From: Primula veris
Taxonomy: Eukaryota > Streptophyta > Magnoliopsida > Ericales > Primulaceae
DNA: 64,000 nt
Assembly (NCBI GenBank): GCA_963682055.1
Contig: OY821749.1
Location: 31,441,631 to 31,505,630 of the forward strand
Direction: 5' to 3'
Part shown: positions 10,444 to 24,900 of the stretch, one piece after another
Layout of the letters: each line of letters opens with the position of its first letter
Numbering within the stretch: the stretch's first letter is position 1
Notes under the pieces: model-generated
Told to the model about the DNA's origin: nothing
What the model saw: the letters and a program-made list of their open reading frames with translations, nothing else
The model's database searches: none
Translations under genes and position numbers: made by a program

Positions 10444-12520
10444 ACTAATGCTCAAGGCTCTCTTTCTGTTATGTTTTCTTTGTAGATAGATATGTATTAA
10501 ACCTAATTTACAAATGAATAATGCTTATTGTTATATATATATATATAAATGATTATGAACCTTATCATGATGTATCCAAGTATCAGTGGCTGTGAGTTAA
10601 GTTCCTCTACCCCACCTTGCAACTGTTTTTTTCAAATTCTAACAGCCAAAAGGATAATTCACTTTAAAAGAAGAGTAAAACTTTATTCCAGTAAGAAAGA
10701 GTTATGCATAAAGAAAATTAGTAGTAATTAAATGTTACTAATTACATACGTCGCTCCATTTTTTTGGTTGCACCTAAAATACAAATTAAAATATATAAAA
10801 AATGTAGCTAAGTTATAATCATAACTACATATCCATTAGCTAGGCTAGTGTAATACAATGTAAATGATTAGTTATCAAATATGCGTTATACTATCATAAA
10901 ACATATTTAGAAAAGACTTGACAAGTTGCCCGATGTTCCAGCGAAATGTTGTAACTTGTAACTTTAAAACATATTCTGTGATTCTTGTGGTATTATACCA
11001 AAATAAAGGTAAGCAAAACACGAAGATGGGTGCTTCTAAAGTCTGTAAAGTTGCAAAGCAATTTTCAAGCCAACACTAACATGTTAGGGTTTAGACCTAC
11101 TTTTAGTCTGTAAAGTTGAAAGGTTTTTTTTTTATTTACGATTTTTTTTTAAAACAATGATCCTGAGTTCTAACCCTAATAAAGAAAAAAAATGTGTAAA
11201 CTCTACAATAAAACTATATATGTAGGTTGGAGACAGGTCGATAACATTGACCTTTTTTTGCATCAGATACGGATTTTTGGAGACAGGTTCATGAGGTTGT
11301 TACTATATATGAATAGTTCATTTGAAACCTTTGATATATAGGCTGCTCTTGAATTTACACTTAAAAGTCCATACTCACTTGTGTAAATTTAGAGTAACAT
11401 TGACCTATGTATGTATGTAAATTCATAATAACAAAAAATCCAATTATATATCAAATGCTTATAATCAGATAGTTTCATTTAAAATTATCTCTAAGTAAAA
11501 AATATTTAACTTTATTAGCAAAACAAAGATTCATGATCTTTTCTGCAATCAGTCGCCAGTAGTCATTATCCTTCTCATTTCCCTGTCCTCTCGTTCGCTC
11601 CCGCACTACCCTTTTCTCTTTCTCCCAGTCTCTGCGAGATCTCGGCCACACATCACGACCGCCTCCGGATTTCATCATCAGAACACCTCTGCTTCTCATT
11701 GCACAACACATTCGCCTTCGTTGGTGTGTTAAGTACATAAGGCGCATAATGTAACGAGACAAATGCATTTATTTTGACATTTTTAAAGCTGGCCAAGTAT
11801 GTGTATGCATATGGTAAATTACTAGCATTTGATATGTTAAATTGAAGAAATACTGTTGAACAATTAGGCAGTACATTTTTTCAAACTTGACCTTATTTGG
11901 TCTAGTTGAAATAAAAATTGAGCACTCGACTCACTTGTTATATTTTTTACCAAAACAGGCTCTCGAATTTTCTTTCACTACGTAATACTGCTAAATTAGC
12001 ACCAAATTATTTTGAAACAGATTGAGATTCCTGTAAACCAAAATTTGTCATTTGATGGTTCACTCATGCTAGAGTATGTCGATGTCCGGTAAGATAAATA
12101 CTTTCATCAAAAAACATTAAAAAAAATGCATAGTAATGATGAATTCAGCCTTAGAAATTTCTTTTTAATGATCAAATATTGGTATTTGTCAGACAATGAT
12201 TGGGAATTTTGTCATGCACCAGCACTACAATAAGTCAAATCCTGCTGATAATCACATTTAAAAAATATTGCTCGTCCCCATGAGCATTTACATTTTTATA
12301 AACTCAATATTATTTCAGGTAATCATGAACGGCATCCATTGAGCCTTAACCTTTCGGGAATCTCACATTCACAGAAAGGAACGTCACCCAAAATTCATAT
12401 AAATGTGAAAAATATTTGGGTACGTCCCAGTTTAAAACACCTAGCTTTTGGCCAGAAAATTCCGCCTAAAAGCCGAATGTTAATAACAAAAAAGGCAACA
12501 AAAAAAAACCTAATAAACTA
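10444..12520. other. intergenic, no supported gene
   Basis: AT-rich sequence with a short TA run near 10534-10548. A 97-codon minus-strand frame at 11475-11768 is slightly more GC-rich (it contains EKDNDYWRLIAEKIMNLCF) but I recognise no family and see no gene structure. A CACTACAATAAGTC motif at about 12224 resembles a CACTA end, but no partner end was found. The right end approaches the 3' UTR of exportin-7. Confidence 0.45.
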
Positions 12521-12978
12521 CTGGTAATAAACATGCATCCGAATAACTTCCATCCAAAAGATCTAAGTAGGAACTTGAAAGAGGTCTGTACAGATAAATA
12601 CCAACAAAGAATCTCCAAAAGTTGCTATGTTTAACCTTCAAAAGAATGTATGTACGTTGGTCATACCAGAACCAGACGCATGATATGCAACAATACCACA
12701 ACAGGTTTAAAACTGACGATACTATTTTCTAAAACACCAACTTCTTTCGCTCCCAACCGCTGTAAAGCAAGACAAAGCATAAAGGGACCATACTAGAGTT
12801 ACAACCTGTGGGTAGACACATCAACCCACATAAAACATTACAAAAGTTTTTTTTCTTTCTTTCCCTCCATTATATTTGTATGGACTGATTGGTTAGGGGA
12901 CGGTGTTATATACATGGCTTTTCGATCTATATTCCCTATATTTTTTTTCAAGAGCCATATCAGCGAGCATATTCGTTT

Positions 12979-15900
12979 TTATCTGGTGCGGAAACCGTTC
13001 CTGAATCTGGTCAAATTTTGAGTGAACTTGTCCCTGTTCTTTGAATCTAGACTTCGAGATATTTCTTCCATGAGCTGGTCAAAGCACAAAGAAAGCCGTT
13101 GCTGTTGTTCAATCGGCTGTTAAATATGAGAATACAAAATTTGTCAGAAAAATAACAAAAGCATATATTTATATACAAGTTAAAATTCATTAGACGGGAG
13201 AACGAGCGGAAATTTGATAGTATTGAATTCAAAGACAGAATAAGCATGGATTAATGATGTATCAAACTTACTTGGGAAGCCAGCATTTGAACTTTCAAAT
13301 TAGTGAACATCTGCAATACATATTATGATATACAATCAATAAGAAGATGGGACGCATATTAAATAAATTAAAAACTAGATACATACTTTATAAATCTCCT
13401 CCATGTGGAAGATTTAAAAACAAGGGAAACTACGTTTGAGTTCTATTTATTACCTCTTCACTTATAAGAATCAAGCTGAGCATTGGCCTGCTGAGGCTCC
13501 ACTGGTTACCCGTATCTTCAAATAGAGTAATCTCAAAGAGGGTTTTCAATATCTGGAAGTTAAGGGGAAAAATATATGTATGTGACTCGACTATTATCTT
13601 ATCTCCATATTCATGCTAAAACATTTCAACCTATTAAAGAATCAGAAACTCAAATACTTAACCAACATCCAGGGAACACGCAAGGCTAGTGAGGTGTAGC
13701 AAATTCATAAAACAATATTCGTTTCCAGTAGTACACAAAAATATTCGTTTATGTATTAGTATGGTTTCGAGAAGGACAGGCGGTGGGACAATCAATAAAA
13801 AATAGCTTTCAAAACCATAGCTCTAGTCAAACATACATTGATCCATCTAAAGCCCGTCTATGCTGATGATACAAATGCATAGCTAGGAGCTGCTTGCATA
13901 GGGTTAAAAACCCACTAGTATAATAATAAAATTCACAAACAAGTTCGACGGTCTTGCATTACGTTCCAGCAACTTCTATTTTAAATATTACTACACAGAT
14001 TCATTTACTTGGTTAGTTTATTTTCACTAAATCTGTTCCCCCTATAAATTTGTCCATAAAGATCAACAAGAAATCATAATTTGGGGAAAAATTGTTCATT
14101 AACAATTTGCAAAAAGTCACAAGCAAATTTAATAACATATCTTAAAGGCACACATGGCAACACATGGGTTCCTCAACAAAATGGTTCTTCCTTAGCTACA
14201 GTCACAGATATTATAAAGAATCATGTTTGTACATTTAATTATTTCGAACTTATTTGTCAAATTTAAGATTACTCACCATCATCAACATCACCATGAAGCA
14301 AATAAACCACACAATTATCAAGATAAGTGCATTTGAATAAATTAAACTGATAAATTCATTAAAGAAAGAGAAACATACTTCAGGAAGCACGTTAGGGCAA
14401 TCAGCAACATGTCGGACAAGATTATGAGTAGCTGGGGTAGGGGGTGAGTCTGCAATCGTAATATGATGGAAATAATATGTAGCCAAATTGTCGACAGCAG
14501 ATGCACACTGAAAAAGCAAGTTAAAGTAGCAATTAGCAGAATACAGCCACTAAAATTATGATAATAAAATGATAGGAAAACGAAGAAATTGAGTGCTTGA
14601 CATAGTGGTTGTTAGTACAAAATCAAATGAATATTTTAAAAACCTTCCTACCAAAACGGGTTAATTACAGATCTACACACTACCGTAACATCATATTTTG
14701 ATTTTGTACATTAACATACAAATGCTATCAATTAGAACAGTAATGTTGAATTTCTCGATGATTTAGTTCACTTAAGAGCACGAAACAGAAATAAACTCAT
14801 AGATTCAGTACTAATTAGTTATGAAAAACAAAACATATGATACGTTAGTCTTTCAGAATTTGATGTTTTTAAACTATATTCATTAGATTTTGGTTCCCGA
14901 CCTCTGTTTTTCCCTACATAAAGTACAAAAGCTGAATAAGGGAAGGTTGGAGTTCAGTTAAAAATTCTAAGGTTAAGTCACAAAATCGAAAAAACATGAT
15001 AAGTTGGTGTTATGTAATGAACCCTACAAAAATAGGAGGAAAGGCAGATGACAAAGATATACAACAGTGGAACCTGTGACATAATATTTGAATCAAGTCC
15101 CCTAAAGCCAGATTCAAGAGATCCGATGATGTACATGAATGTGCTCGAGTCCAGATTCAGAACAAAAGTAATATGACCGCTGATAAGGACCTCCAGGAAA
15201 GAAAAAAAGGCTGCTTTAAGCTGTACGAACAAAAAGTTATCAAATCAATTTGTTAACTATTCAAAATTCATTGTAGGCTCAAAGTCAAAAATTTAAAATT
15301 ACTCCCTCCGTTCCATTTTATTTGGCCATTATTCTACTTTGGGGATTCCCAATTTATTGGAACACATACCAAAAACAGTAAACAAATCTATTACACTTAC
15401 TAAACTAACCCTCTTTCTAATATATCATGACTTAAACCAAGAAAAGCGTTAAAGGGTCAAAAAATGTCAATTATCATTATAATAGTATCCCACTAATATT
15501 TTAGATTCCCTGTGCCCCAATAAATTGGGACGGAGGGAGAAGTTGCAATTCACCCGAAATGAATAAAAGTTCACGACTTCACGTAGTATTTGCATTTCTC
15601 TCAATTATCTCTTACCTATTTTTAAATACAGAAGAAAAAAAACATCCCGAGTATTACACTCAGAAAGTAGCATCTTCTAACTTTAATAAAGACAGACTTC
15701 TTACTAAGAATATCACAAAACTTTTGTTATATGAAATTGCTGTAGCCAACACTTTATAGAGTCACCTCTGAAGATAAAACATATTAAATCTATAGAATCA
15801 GATTTCAAAGAATATTACAGACCAGTGCAAATTTTAGATAAACACCTGGAGTTGATACAAATATTCATATATCAGGAAAAAAATATACCTTTCGGTATGC

Positions 15901-18900
15901 CATTATATCAGGTAAAGGAACTGATAACATCAACTTCATTGCAATATCAAGAGCCTCAGAAAGTGCTCTATCGCCGTACAGTTCGAACACACCAAAGTTG
16001 ACATAGTTACCCATAAGTGCTGTCAAATGAGAACGAGGTGCATTAGGGGCAAATAACACTACAAAGCCTTTGATTCCCCCAAAACTTTTATTACTGTATC
16101 TATGAATCGACATGCATGTACAACAAGAAGGGAAATTTCAAAACCAAATGTGACCAGTTAATTATGAGTTCATAGTAAAACAAAACCAAAGTTGAATTTA
16201 AAATTACTGAAAGGCTTGCCAGTACCACATTCGTCTAAAATCAGTCTAAATGCGTCAGGTAACTAAAAAAACCTTACACCCCTGAATATTAACAATCAAG
16301 CCAAAAGATATCATCAACAATAGGAAAGAGCATAAGCATTTGCTCTGTCAGAACATGATAATATCAGTTTGGTCTCGTCCTCATTATTTAGCTTTGTAAG
16401 ATGTACATTGTAACAAAAATAGTTCACAGTCAGGATATAAAAATTACGTAAAGTATGTAGGCAGCATGGATTGGTTTACACTCTTGTGTTTAAATAACAC
16501 TATCACAAACAGAGCATTAGAGATGTTAACAAAGCATGCAAAACCAAAAGCTATGAAACAAGCATGTGTTTGTACCTCTAGTAAGAATAGTCATCAAAAT
16601 CCATATTCCCTTATATTTAAAGGCATACATATCGGCACGGTTGGGAAGAGATAAAATTCTCGACCCATAAGCAACAGCTAACTTGCTCACTTCTCGGAAG
16701 AGAAGTATTCCGTTGGGAGATGAAGAATCAAAGGTTACCCGTTGAGACTTGTTCTGCACAAACTCTGCCATGAACTTCAACAATGGGGTTGTTACCTGCG
16801 AAAATTTTCAGATGCATTCACTATTGCAAAAATTTCCTCAGAACTTGCATATATTGTTTGGTAAAAAAAAGTACTGAACCGAAAGATATGGGTAACTAAC
16901 AACCGAAGAACTAGAATATCAATAAAATAACAGCTCATCTATTCTAAATAGGTTGCCACTCTGCTCAGCCCTATTTCTTTTCTTTACATGGTTCCTTACT
17001 TTGACATAATATAATATATTGCCCAGGTGAAGTATCAGGGTTGCCATGAGACTGAAGTACTAAGCTTTCTTAACCTTCTCCAGGAAAATAATAAACCAAG
17101 TGATGCAGATTCATGCATGAATTGATAAATGCTGTATTTGACTATTTTAATCCATGTACGCAATTGAAACTTTTATTGGTTATTAGGAATACAGACAGAT
17201 TAGAGAGGAGGGGGGTTGAACTTTCGAGTTAACGTCTCAGATCTACATCGAGTGGTTAAAGGACAGTGATTGTCTCAAATCACTAAGCATACTATGATCA
17301 AGATAATTTAGATCTACCGTAAATATATAAAACCCCTTTTGTTTTCCTACTCTTATGCATCTGCTGAACAAACACTTACAAAATAGTGCCCGGTACTTAC
17401 CTCTGGTGTATCAGTCCAATTTGTTATTGCTTTTAATAGAAGAGGCATATGAGCCGGATACAGCCAATCGAAAAGGAAACCATATGTTCGGCGACTATGA
17501 AAAGGAGAAAAGAATATAAGGAGAGTAAAAAGAAAAAGATAAAAAGCAAAGACTCAAATAGAAATATTTTGCACATTCAAGAAATAGAGAGCAACCTATT
17601 TGTTGCCATTGCAATTCCTCTAAGATCTCGCATCAATCCTATAAGAGCAAATTTAACAATGTCTGTGCGGAACATTGTATCAGGTGTTGATTCCAAGTTG
17701 ACAAAAACCTAAAAATGAAAAAAAAACAATAAAAGAAATATAAGTTGACACTTGTTCAAGAAGGAAAAAGATTGTGCCAATTTGTGCCAAGAGAGACCAT
17801 TTAACAAAGTTCTAGTATAGAGCATTAAAATAGAGGTAGCAATTTAAGGTTATGTACTTTTACAAATTAAAATGCATACCTGAAGAAGTGGATCCATTGA
17901 TGTCCTAAATTGCAAATGAGTATCTTCCATAAAAATCAACACACCAATAATGTGGTAAAACTTTGTTCTGCAACGTGAACACCTATAATCCACCAAAAAG
18001 CGGAAGTTCTCTCTCTGGAAATTAAAATTTCGTAAATTACTCGAAAGGCATATAAGGAAACATGAAAAGCAAAATGTAGAGTAACACTCACATTATGATG
18101 TGATATTATGTACTGAACGGTGTCCAACTTTAGAAGCAGCTTTCCTGTCATGTATCTGAAAAAATATAGCAAATTAGGAAAAGAAGATAATACATGGAAC
18201 GACTCACAGATCTAATAAGCTAACAAGAACATAACTAACCCAGTGGCCATTTCCGAAAAAAAGGTTAATGTAAGATTGATAACCTCTTCACTCTGCAAAA
18301 CAAAAGACAAAAAAGTAATGCATCAACATGTGAATCAGAAAGTAAATAAATAGAAGTATGAATCTACCTCCGCATAGCACTTCAGATTTGTACCAATCTT
18401 CCCAACCATAGCATTCAACACAAGCAGATGATCATTTAGCCCAAGAAGCTCTGACAGTCTAGCATATAATTGCTGAAAGACGAAAACAAATCAAATTAAA
18501 AATAAATACAAGTAAAAAAAACTTAAGGTGCTTAAACACTCACAAATTAATACCTTGGAAGAATTCATAGCCTGATCCCCAATGTAAGATTTCCTAAAAT
18601 GTTGGAAAAAAACCAGAAGAGCAAGATCAAGCCTCTGCTTGGTCACTTCCCCATACCTCTGAAATGAGCAAGAGAACTTCAAAGATTACATTTTGAATGA
18701 AAGAGACATAAAATTGCATATGAACCCGTATACATTTTGTATTGTAGAACAGCTGTTGGTGAAACATATCTAGATATATACCTGGCTATGTATCCCACTG
18801 TCTGTGACATTTAACAAGCGCATAACACGTGCTGAAAGTTCTGCATCACGCACATCATATGATTCTACTCTGAAATTGAAGAAAGCAAATTGTTGATAAG

Positions 18901-21900
18901 CTTTATATATTTATGAGAAGGGGTGTTACAATATGATAAAAATAAGGGAAAGCTACTCACGCTACTCCACTCATTTGCCTGGTCCTCAGAATTGCTGCAA
19001 TTATATGTACAATCCATGCAAGTTTCGCTTCAATAAGGCGAAGTTCACTATTATCTGCGAGCGCTTGGACATTTACTGCTTCCTACACAAATTCATATAT
19101 TTTTCCCCTCAATGACCGATGATCATCGTCTAGATAATAGGTGAAATTATAATATTTCAATTTTAGCCGTACCATATACATTTGCAGGATAGGATCGGTT
19201 ATCTGCAGAATATAGGCGCTACAACTTTCGTACTGCAACCAACAAAATAGATCAAGCCAGCATTAAAAACTAATAAACCGAGGGAACATTTGATTAAGTT
19301 GGCGATACTCCAATTTAAATTCAGTTCTTTTACTTACACTCTCATATAACAAAACAGTTTGTACGTGATAGTTATGCCATTTTGGGGTGTCCTAATTTAA
19401 ATGAAAGTTTCCTAAAGTGGAACTTAATTTAGTGATAAAATCTCTACTTTACGCTTTCACTGAAATTGGTGTGAATATAATAGTTTTCACTTTTGACTGT
19501 TTAAGGGTATTTTGGACAGAGTGGTAAGCAATTGATTAAAAATCATAGAATTCCAAAGCTTGAATCCAATGTAGACAACGTTTCTATATTCCCCAAAGAG
19601 GTGGGGAAGAGATGACAAGACTAAGAACTAAGAGAAGTATTTAAAATAGAGTGATATTATCCACTATAAAATTTAACAAATACTAGTATTATGATGGTTC
19701 ATGAATTATATGGTTAGCGAGGCTAAACCTGAAATCTGCAAAGGTATGAAAAGCTTTCAAGTTGATCCTGGAGCAACTCAGCATTGTCAAGTGGGTCCTC
19801 AGAAAGATCATCTGACAATTCAGCCTACAGAAATGGGGTGAATTAAAGGGTAAAATGGGGCTATAAATAACGGGAAAGTTGGATTTAATGACAGTTTATA
19901 TATAATGCACCAACCTATAAGAACTAGCTTCGTGATCCATACACTTAAATTATATTTTTCAGTGATTTAGTAAACCTACTGTACTTAAAAGGAAAAAAAC
20001 ACAATATGAGGTACTAATCAAGTAATCGAAGCAAATAATTTATACATTGTTCGATCATTTATTTTCGCATGTGTAATTTTCCTATTTTAGTACCAACCGT
20101 TGGTTTTGCGATTTAATGTACAGAATATAAAAAAATAAATAGGTTAGGGTACTAATAGTCACAAAATTGTATTACGATAATACATTTGGATATAAAAGAT
20201 AATGATCTATATGCATCATAAGCTGCAACAGGTGCACGAAACTCAACCTGAACCGAATCGAATTTTGATGAGATAAACTGTTCTACGATCTTAGGCACAC
20301 ATTCATTGAGTAGGTTCGGTGAACCCCCCTTCAAGTATGGTACAGATGTAACCAATCGCGACCATAAGCCAAGAAGGTAATACACACTGCTGCTTGCCCA
20401 CTGGGAGTATGCAACAAGAAAAGGATATTTAATGTCAGATGATTAAAATGGTAAAAACTTTCTCAAACATAAAATCAAAAACAAGGAATGAAAAGCTAAA
20501 AGAGTAAAGTATACTCATCAATGATGCTAACACTAGATGATCAACCATGTGACATACTAAAGGGTATAAACAGATCACTTTGAAACATGGTGCCAACTTG
20601 AGAGTTATATCAATCAGTTCTCACATGAAAGGAAATAAAGATAATATGACTCCTGATCTCCAGAAATATGCTCTAACTAGAAATGAAAGAAAATCAATTT
20701 TTGAAAGACGGAGAAAATTCATGTGTGATAAAAAGAATGACCATAAAAAAATCATGGAGACAAAATAGTGGTACTAAATTTATATTTTCTTTAATACATA
20801 TATTCACAATACTACAATCATTTTGAACTAAAGAATGTTATAGGAAAGAAAGCACCTATGTGGTACGTCCAGATTTCAAAGAGTAATGCCTATCTTTTCA
20901 AATTTACAAGTGTTTCACTATGTCATCTTTCATAGTCCACCAATAGTTCATGTAAGTTCATGGAAGGGCCATATTTGCAATAAGTTATGGGAGCGACCAA
21001 GTATATATTCCTTGCTTCATATCAAGGTAAATTAAAACAAATAAACATCTTTCACAAAAAAGAAAAGTAAGTAGTCAAACCTGCCAAGACTGTAGGGACT
21101 TCAGTGTAAACTCTGTTACTAAGCTTATCCAACTGCTGTAGCCTTCCATGTTCACAAGCTCTGACAACTGTACGGTCCAAAACCAAGACAAAAGCCAAAG
21201 TGAACAGGTAACAATTATCTTTAAAATAAATAACAAAGCTTAAAAGGTATTGGTAACTCTCTAAAGTAAAGTTTACTTGTTTTCTAAGTGAAGTCTATAT
21301 CCTCCCCTCTACCAGAACATTTTTTTTTGATAAGCACCAGAACATTTTTGTTAATACAGCTATTGGAGACCAAAAACCCCTAAATGGGAAAAAAGCAGGT
21401 GCTGTTAAAGGAATTCCTTAAAATGGTCTAATTTAATCTCTTTCGAAGCTCTTTGAAGTCACAATTTTAAATTACAACCACTTTTCTGCATGTCTTTCAG
21501 CAGTCATGCCAGTGTAAGAATATCCCAAATGCCAAATTTCACTTCGACAACTGATCAATACTAACCAAACATTGTGCTGATTTTTATTGATGTGTTTTGA
21601 TCTAAGAGCTTCTTTGAGATGGAGAAGTTAAGATCTAAAAGCAGTATCCTTAACCCAGAACTAACTATAATTTAGCAGGGTGGCATGCGAACTACACTAA
21701 ATATTGGATTTCACAAAGCTAAATTCAATTTGAAACAGAAGTTTCAAATTACTAATGGTTCAATGAGCAGAACAAAGCACAGTGTTGCATAGGAGAGGAG
21801 GAGAGAACCTGAAAATTCACTTTAAAGCGTCCAAGGAGACGGCAAAATTCATGATAATTATCATGATCAGCAAGACCTGCTCCATCAACAAAAATAGTTG

Positions 21901-24900
21901 AGTTGATTAACCATGGAGAAAACCCCGAACATTTTGATAGAAATACAATTAAATAGTTTCAACTTTCAAACTAGCACCATAGAGTTTTTTTTCTGGTTTA
22001 CACAAAAGAACTACAGTACAATTACAGATGTCTAAACAACTGTTGGTTGTAGGTGGTTCTAATGTTGTTTCCCTTTTCCTAGTAAGTATCAAGCTATTGG
22101 TTAGGGACGCATCCCCATATTCCGAAATTGCATTCATTACTAACGCCACATGCAAAAACAAATCATTGGTAATGAAAAAAAAAGTAATATGAGAAAGTTG
22201 TGATTTAAAGAAATCAGATAGGACAAACTATTATATATTCTACACTTACAAAACAACTCCTGAGGAAAACGGAATAAGATTGTGGTACAGCCACAAAGTA
22301 TAGTGATTTCTTAACCAAAACTCGTAGATGCAACATTTTCCAACAAGGATTTGAGGAATGCCATAAAATAATTTTTCAAGAAAAAAAGATAAGCCACACA
22401 TACTCCATTTACCTTTGCCAGTCTCAAGAATTTCTTTTGTTCCTGTCATTAGATGAGCTAAATATTTAAGACGCATTGTATCACTAGTAAATAGCGATCT
22501 TCGTACAGAAGCCATCCGCACCAAGCACTCCAAAGCCTGATTTCACAAAACCATTATTATGTTGGAATTATTAGTGCAATTGAGATTCGGAAAAAAAAAA
22601 TTGCAATTATAACAGCTTGAGTAAAGCCAATCAAACTCCACACTACTTTACTAGTTTTTTTTCTTCATTTTATTCTATTGGCTAATCAAAATCCATTATA
22701 CATTGATACATATATAGCTAAGATACACAAAACTGACCTCCTTAGAATGAGGGGGTTTAGTGACAGAATAATAATCAAAAAAAATCTGCATTGTCGAAAG
22801 ATCTTCAATGAGGGGCTTCCAAGTATTTGGCATCTTCAAAGAAATAATTCAAAATCAAAGGGAGAAAACACGGAACAAATTAGTGATAAACTCAGTTAAT
22901 AAATATTAAACATCAATGGAACATATGCCAAGGAATTGACAAGTGCACCTGAACAGAGCCAATGTCATCTGAACTTTCATCATATGATGTCCCCATAAAA
23001 TCAAATGACAAACACTTCAGTGACAATGAAAGCGCTAGCTCTTGTAACTTGCTTCCAACTGCGTTTACATTTGAGAAAGGGTTAAAAATCATTGTCTCTA
23101 ACACCTAATATTCAACTTAAGAATAAGCATCTTACCATCATTTTTAAGTCGACATAGGGAAGTTACAGATATTTGGAATATCTGGAGAAGAGATGGATCC
23201 TTGAAGGAGCTTGCTACTTTACGATGGAAAATAGTAGATAACCCAGTATTTGGCTGTTTTCAAAATGCAAACAAGTGTCATCCAGTAACATTACCAAAAA
23301 AAAAATTAAGATATGGAAAGAACTGATCTCAGTGCATGTGAAAACAACAATAACTACCTTTAAACTAACATCTTTCTATTTGGTACTTTCGCAGAAATAG
23401 AAGTTGAGGTTAAAAATATCAATATCATTGACACTTCCAAAAAAAAGAACAGCGTAGGGACAAAAGAGAAAAGGGTTCTTCTAAAGGGAAGATTGTGCTT
23501 TTTACTTCAAATCTTTATCGACTTCTGCTAGAAATCACAAGCCGGCCTATAACTCTTGCCTTTTTGTTCAAATTACGCATACAGTGAAACATTACCCCAA
23601 AAGGAGCCGAGCAAGCAGAAAAAATACGTACAAAGAGATGAAGAAACAGGTAATAGGAAACAAATTACTAGATAAATTCATTACCTACGGAGAAGGGCAA
23701 GGGGGGAACTTAAGATGTGCCAAACAAAAACAAATTTTAATTAAGAATTCATAACCATACTAAAAAGACTAACCTGGTTCATTTCACTAACCAGCTGGTT
23801 CAAAATCTTCAAGCCAATAGAATAATGAGCAGTGGCCTAAAGGGGTCATATAAAACAATTAATCTAAGCAAGTTTACTTAAGAGCTGGCATGCAAGTGGC
23901 GCCGATAATCATGCCACAGGGAAATAAATCAACATTGAAGACCTAAGTAGGGAAAATGTGCTACTAAAACCGGAAGAAAACTAAAGAAAGCAAAATTATC
24001 GCAGAAGTCGGAATAATTAAAGAAAATACATTTGAAGTGAATTATTGTAAGCACCGAAAGAGACGAAGTATCAGATCTAGAAAGTATAATGGCACCTTAA
24101 CTTGGCCCTGGTCTGCAATAATAATCAACCTTCCACTTGAATTGGTGCACATGAGTAATAACTCAAGACTAAATTGTTTTAAAGTAAAGAAAGGAATCAC
24201 TACTAATGGGCAATAACTGCCTTGTCAGTGATTTTCTACAGACCAAGCCTCATGCACCGGGTTGCGCTTTGTAAATAGACATTTCCTTACAGAAAATAAT
24301 TTTTCAGTTTTACATATTTTCTCGTCTTATACCTTAAGCAACTAGCAACTAGCAACTAACTACAATCCAACACGAAATCTTATGTGTTTTAGGCCTAAAA
24401 AGGAAACATCCTTACGTACTCTGCTTTTTGACAACTTCGAGATCATTATACCTCCCATTTTGCTAATGTGTCTCTAAACCACCTCAAGCGTTATGTTAAA
24501 CTAATTGGAAAGGAATGTCTATCTAAAGAGGTGCACGCAATAAGGCTCAAATTATTATGCTTATGCGAAACTTCCTAAGTAGTCATGCACTCGCAAAACC
24601 TAGTTTGGCTAGCCAAATTATTAATCATGTAAATAAAATCACTGGAAAACTATAATCATCCGCAGGGTTAAAAAAGACCAAATCTCTTCACGTTTTTACC
24701 TAAACATATTATTTTTCTATAATCGACCATCCTGTCTAAAACCCGTAAAGGACACTGTTTTGGAATGAAGACGTTCCACATCACTACTCCGTTATTTGAT
24801 AACATAAGGTGACGGATACCATTTATTAGATTCATAACAAATATTTCACTCCCTCTAAAAAGGTACATAGTGTCTAAACGTTGTGCCTTTCATGAGATGC

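Noticed and set aside
11475..11768. 97-codon minus-strand frame, relatively GC-rich
   Set aside because: Could be a gene fragment but no recognisable domain and no adjoining exons.
12224..12240. CACTACAATAAGTC motif resembling a CACTA end
   Set aside because: No opposite end, subterminal repeats or target duplication found.
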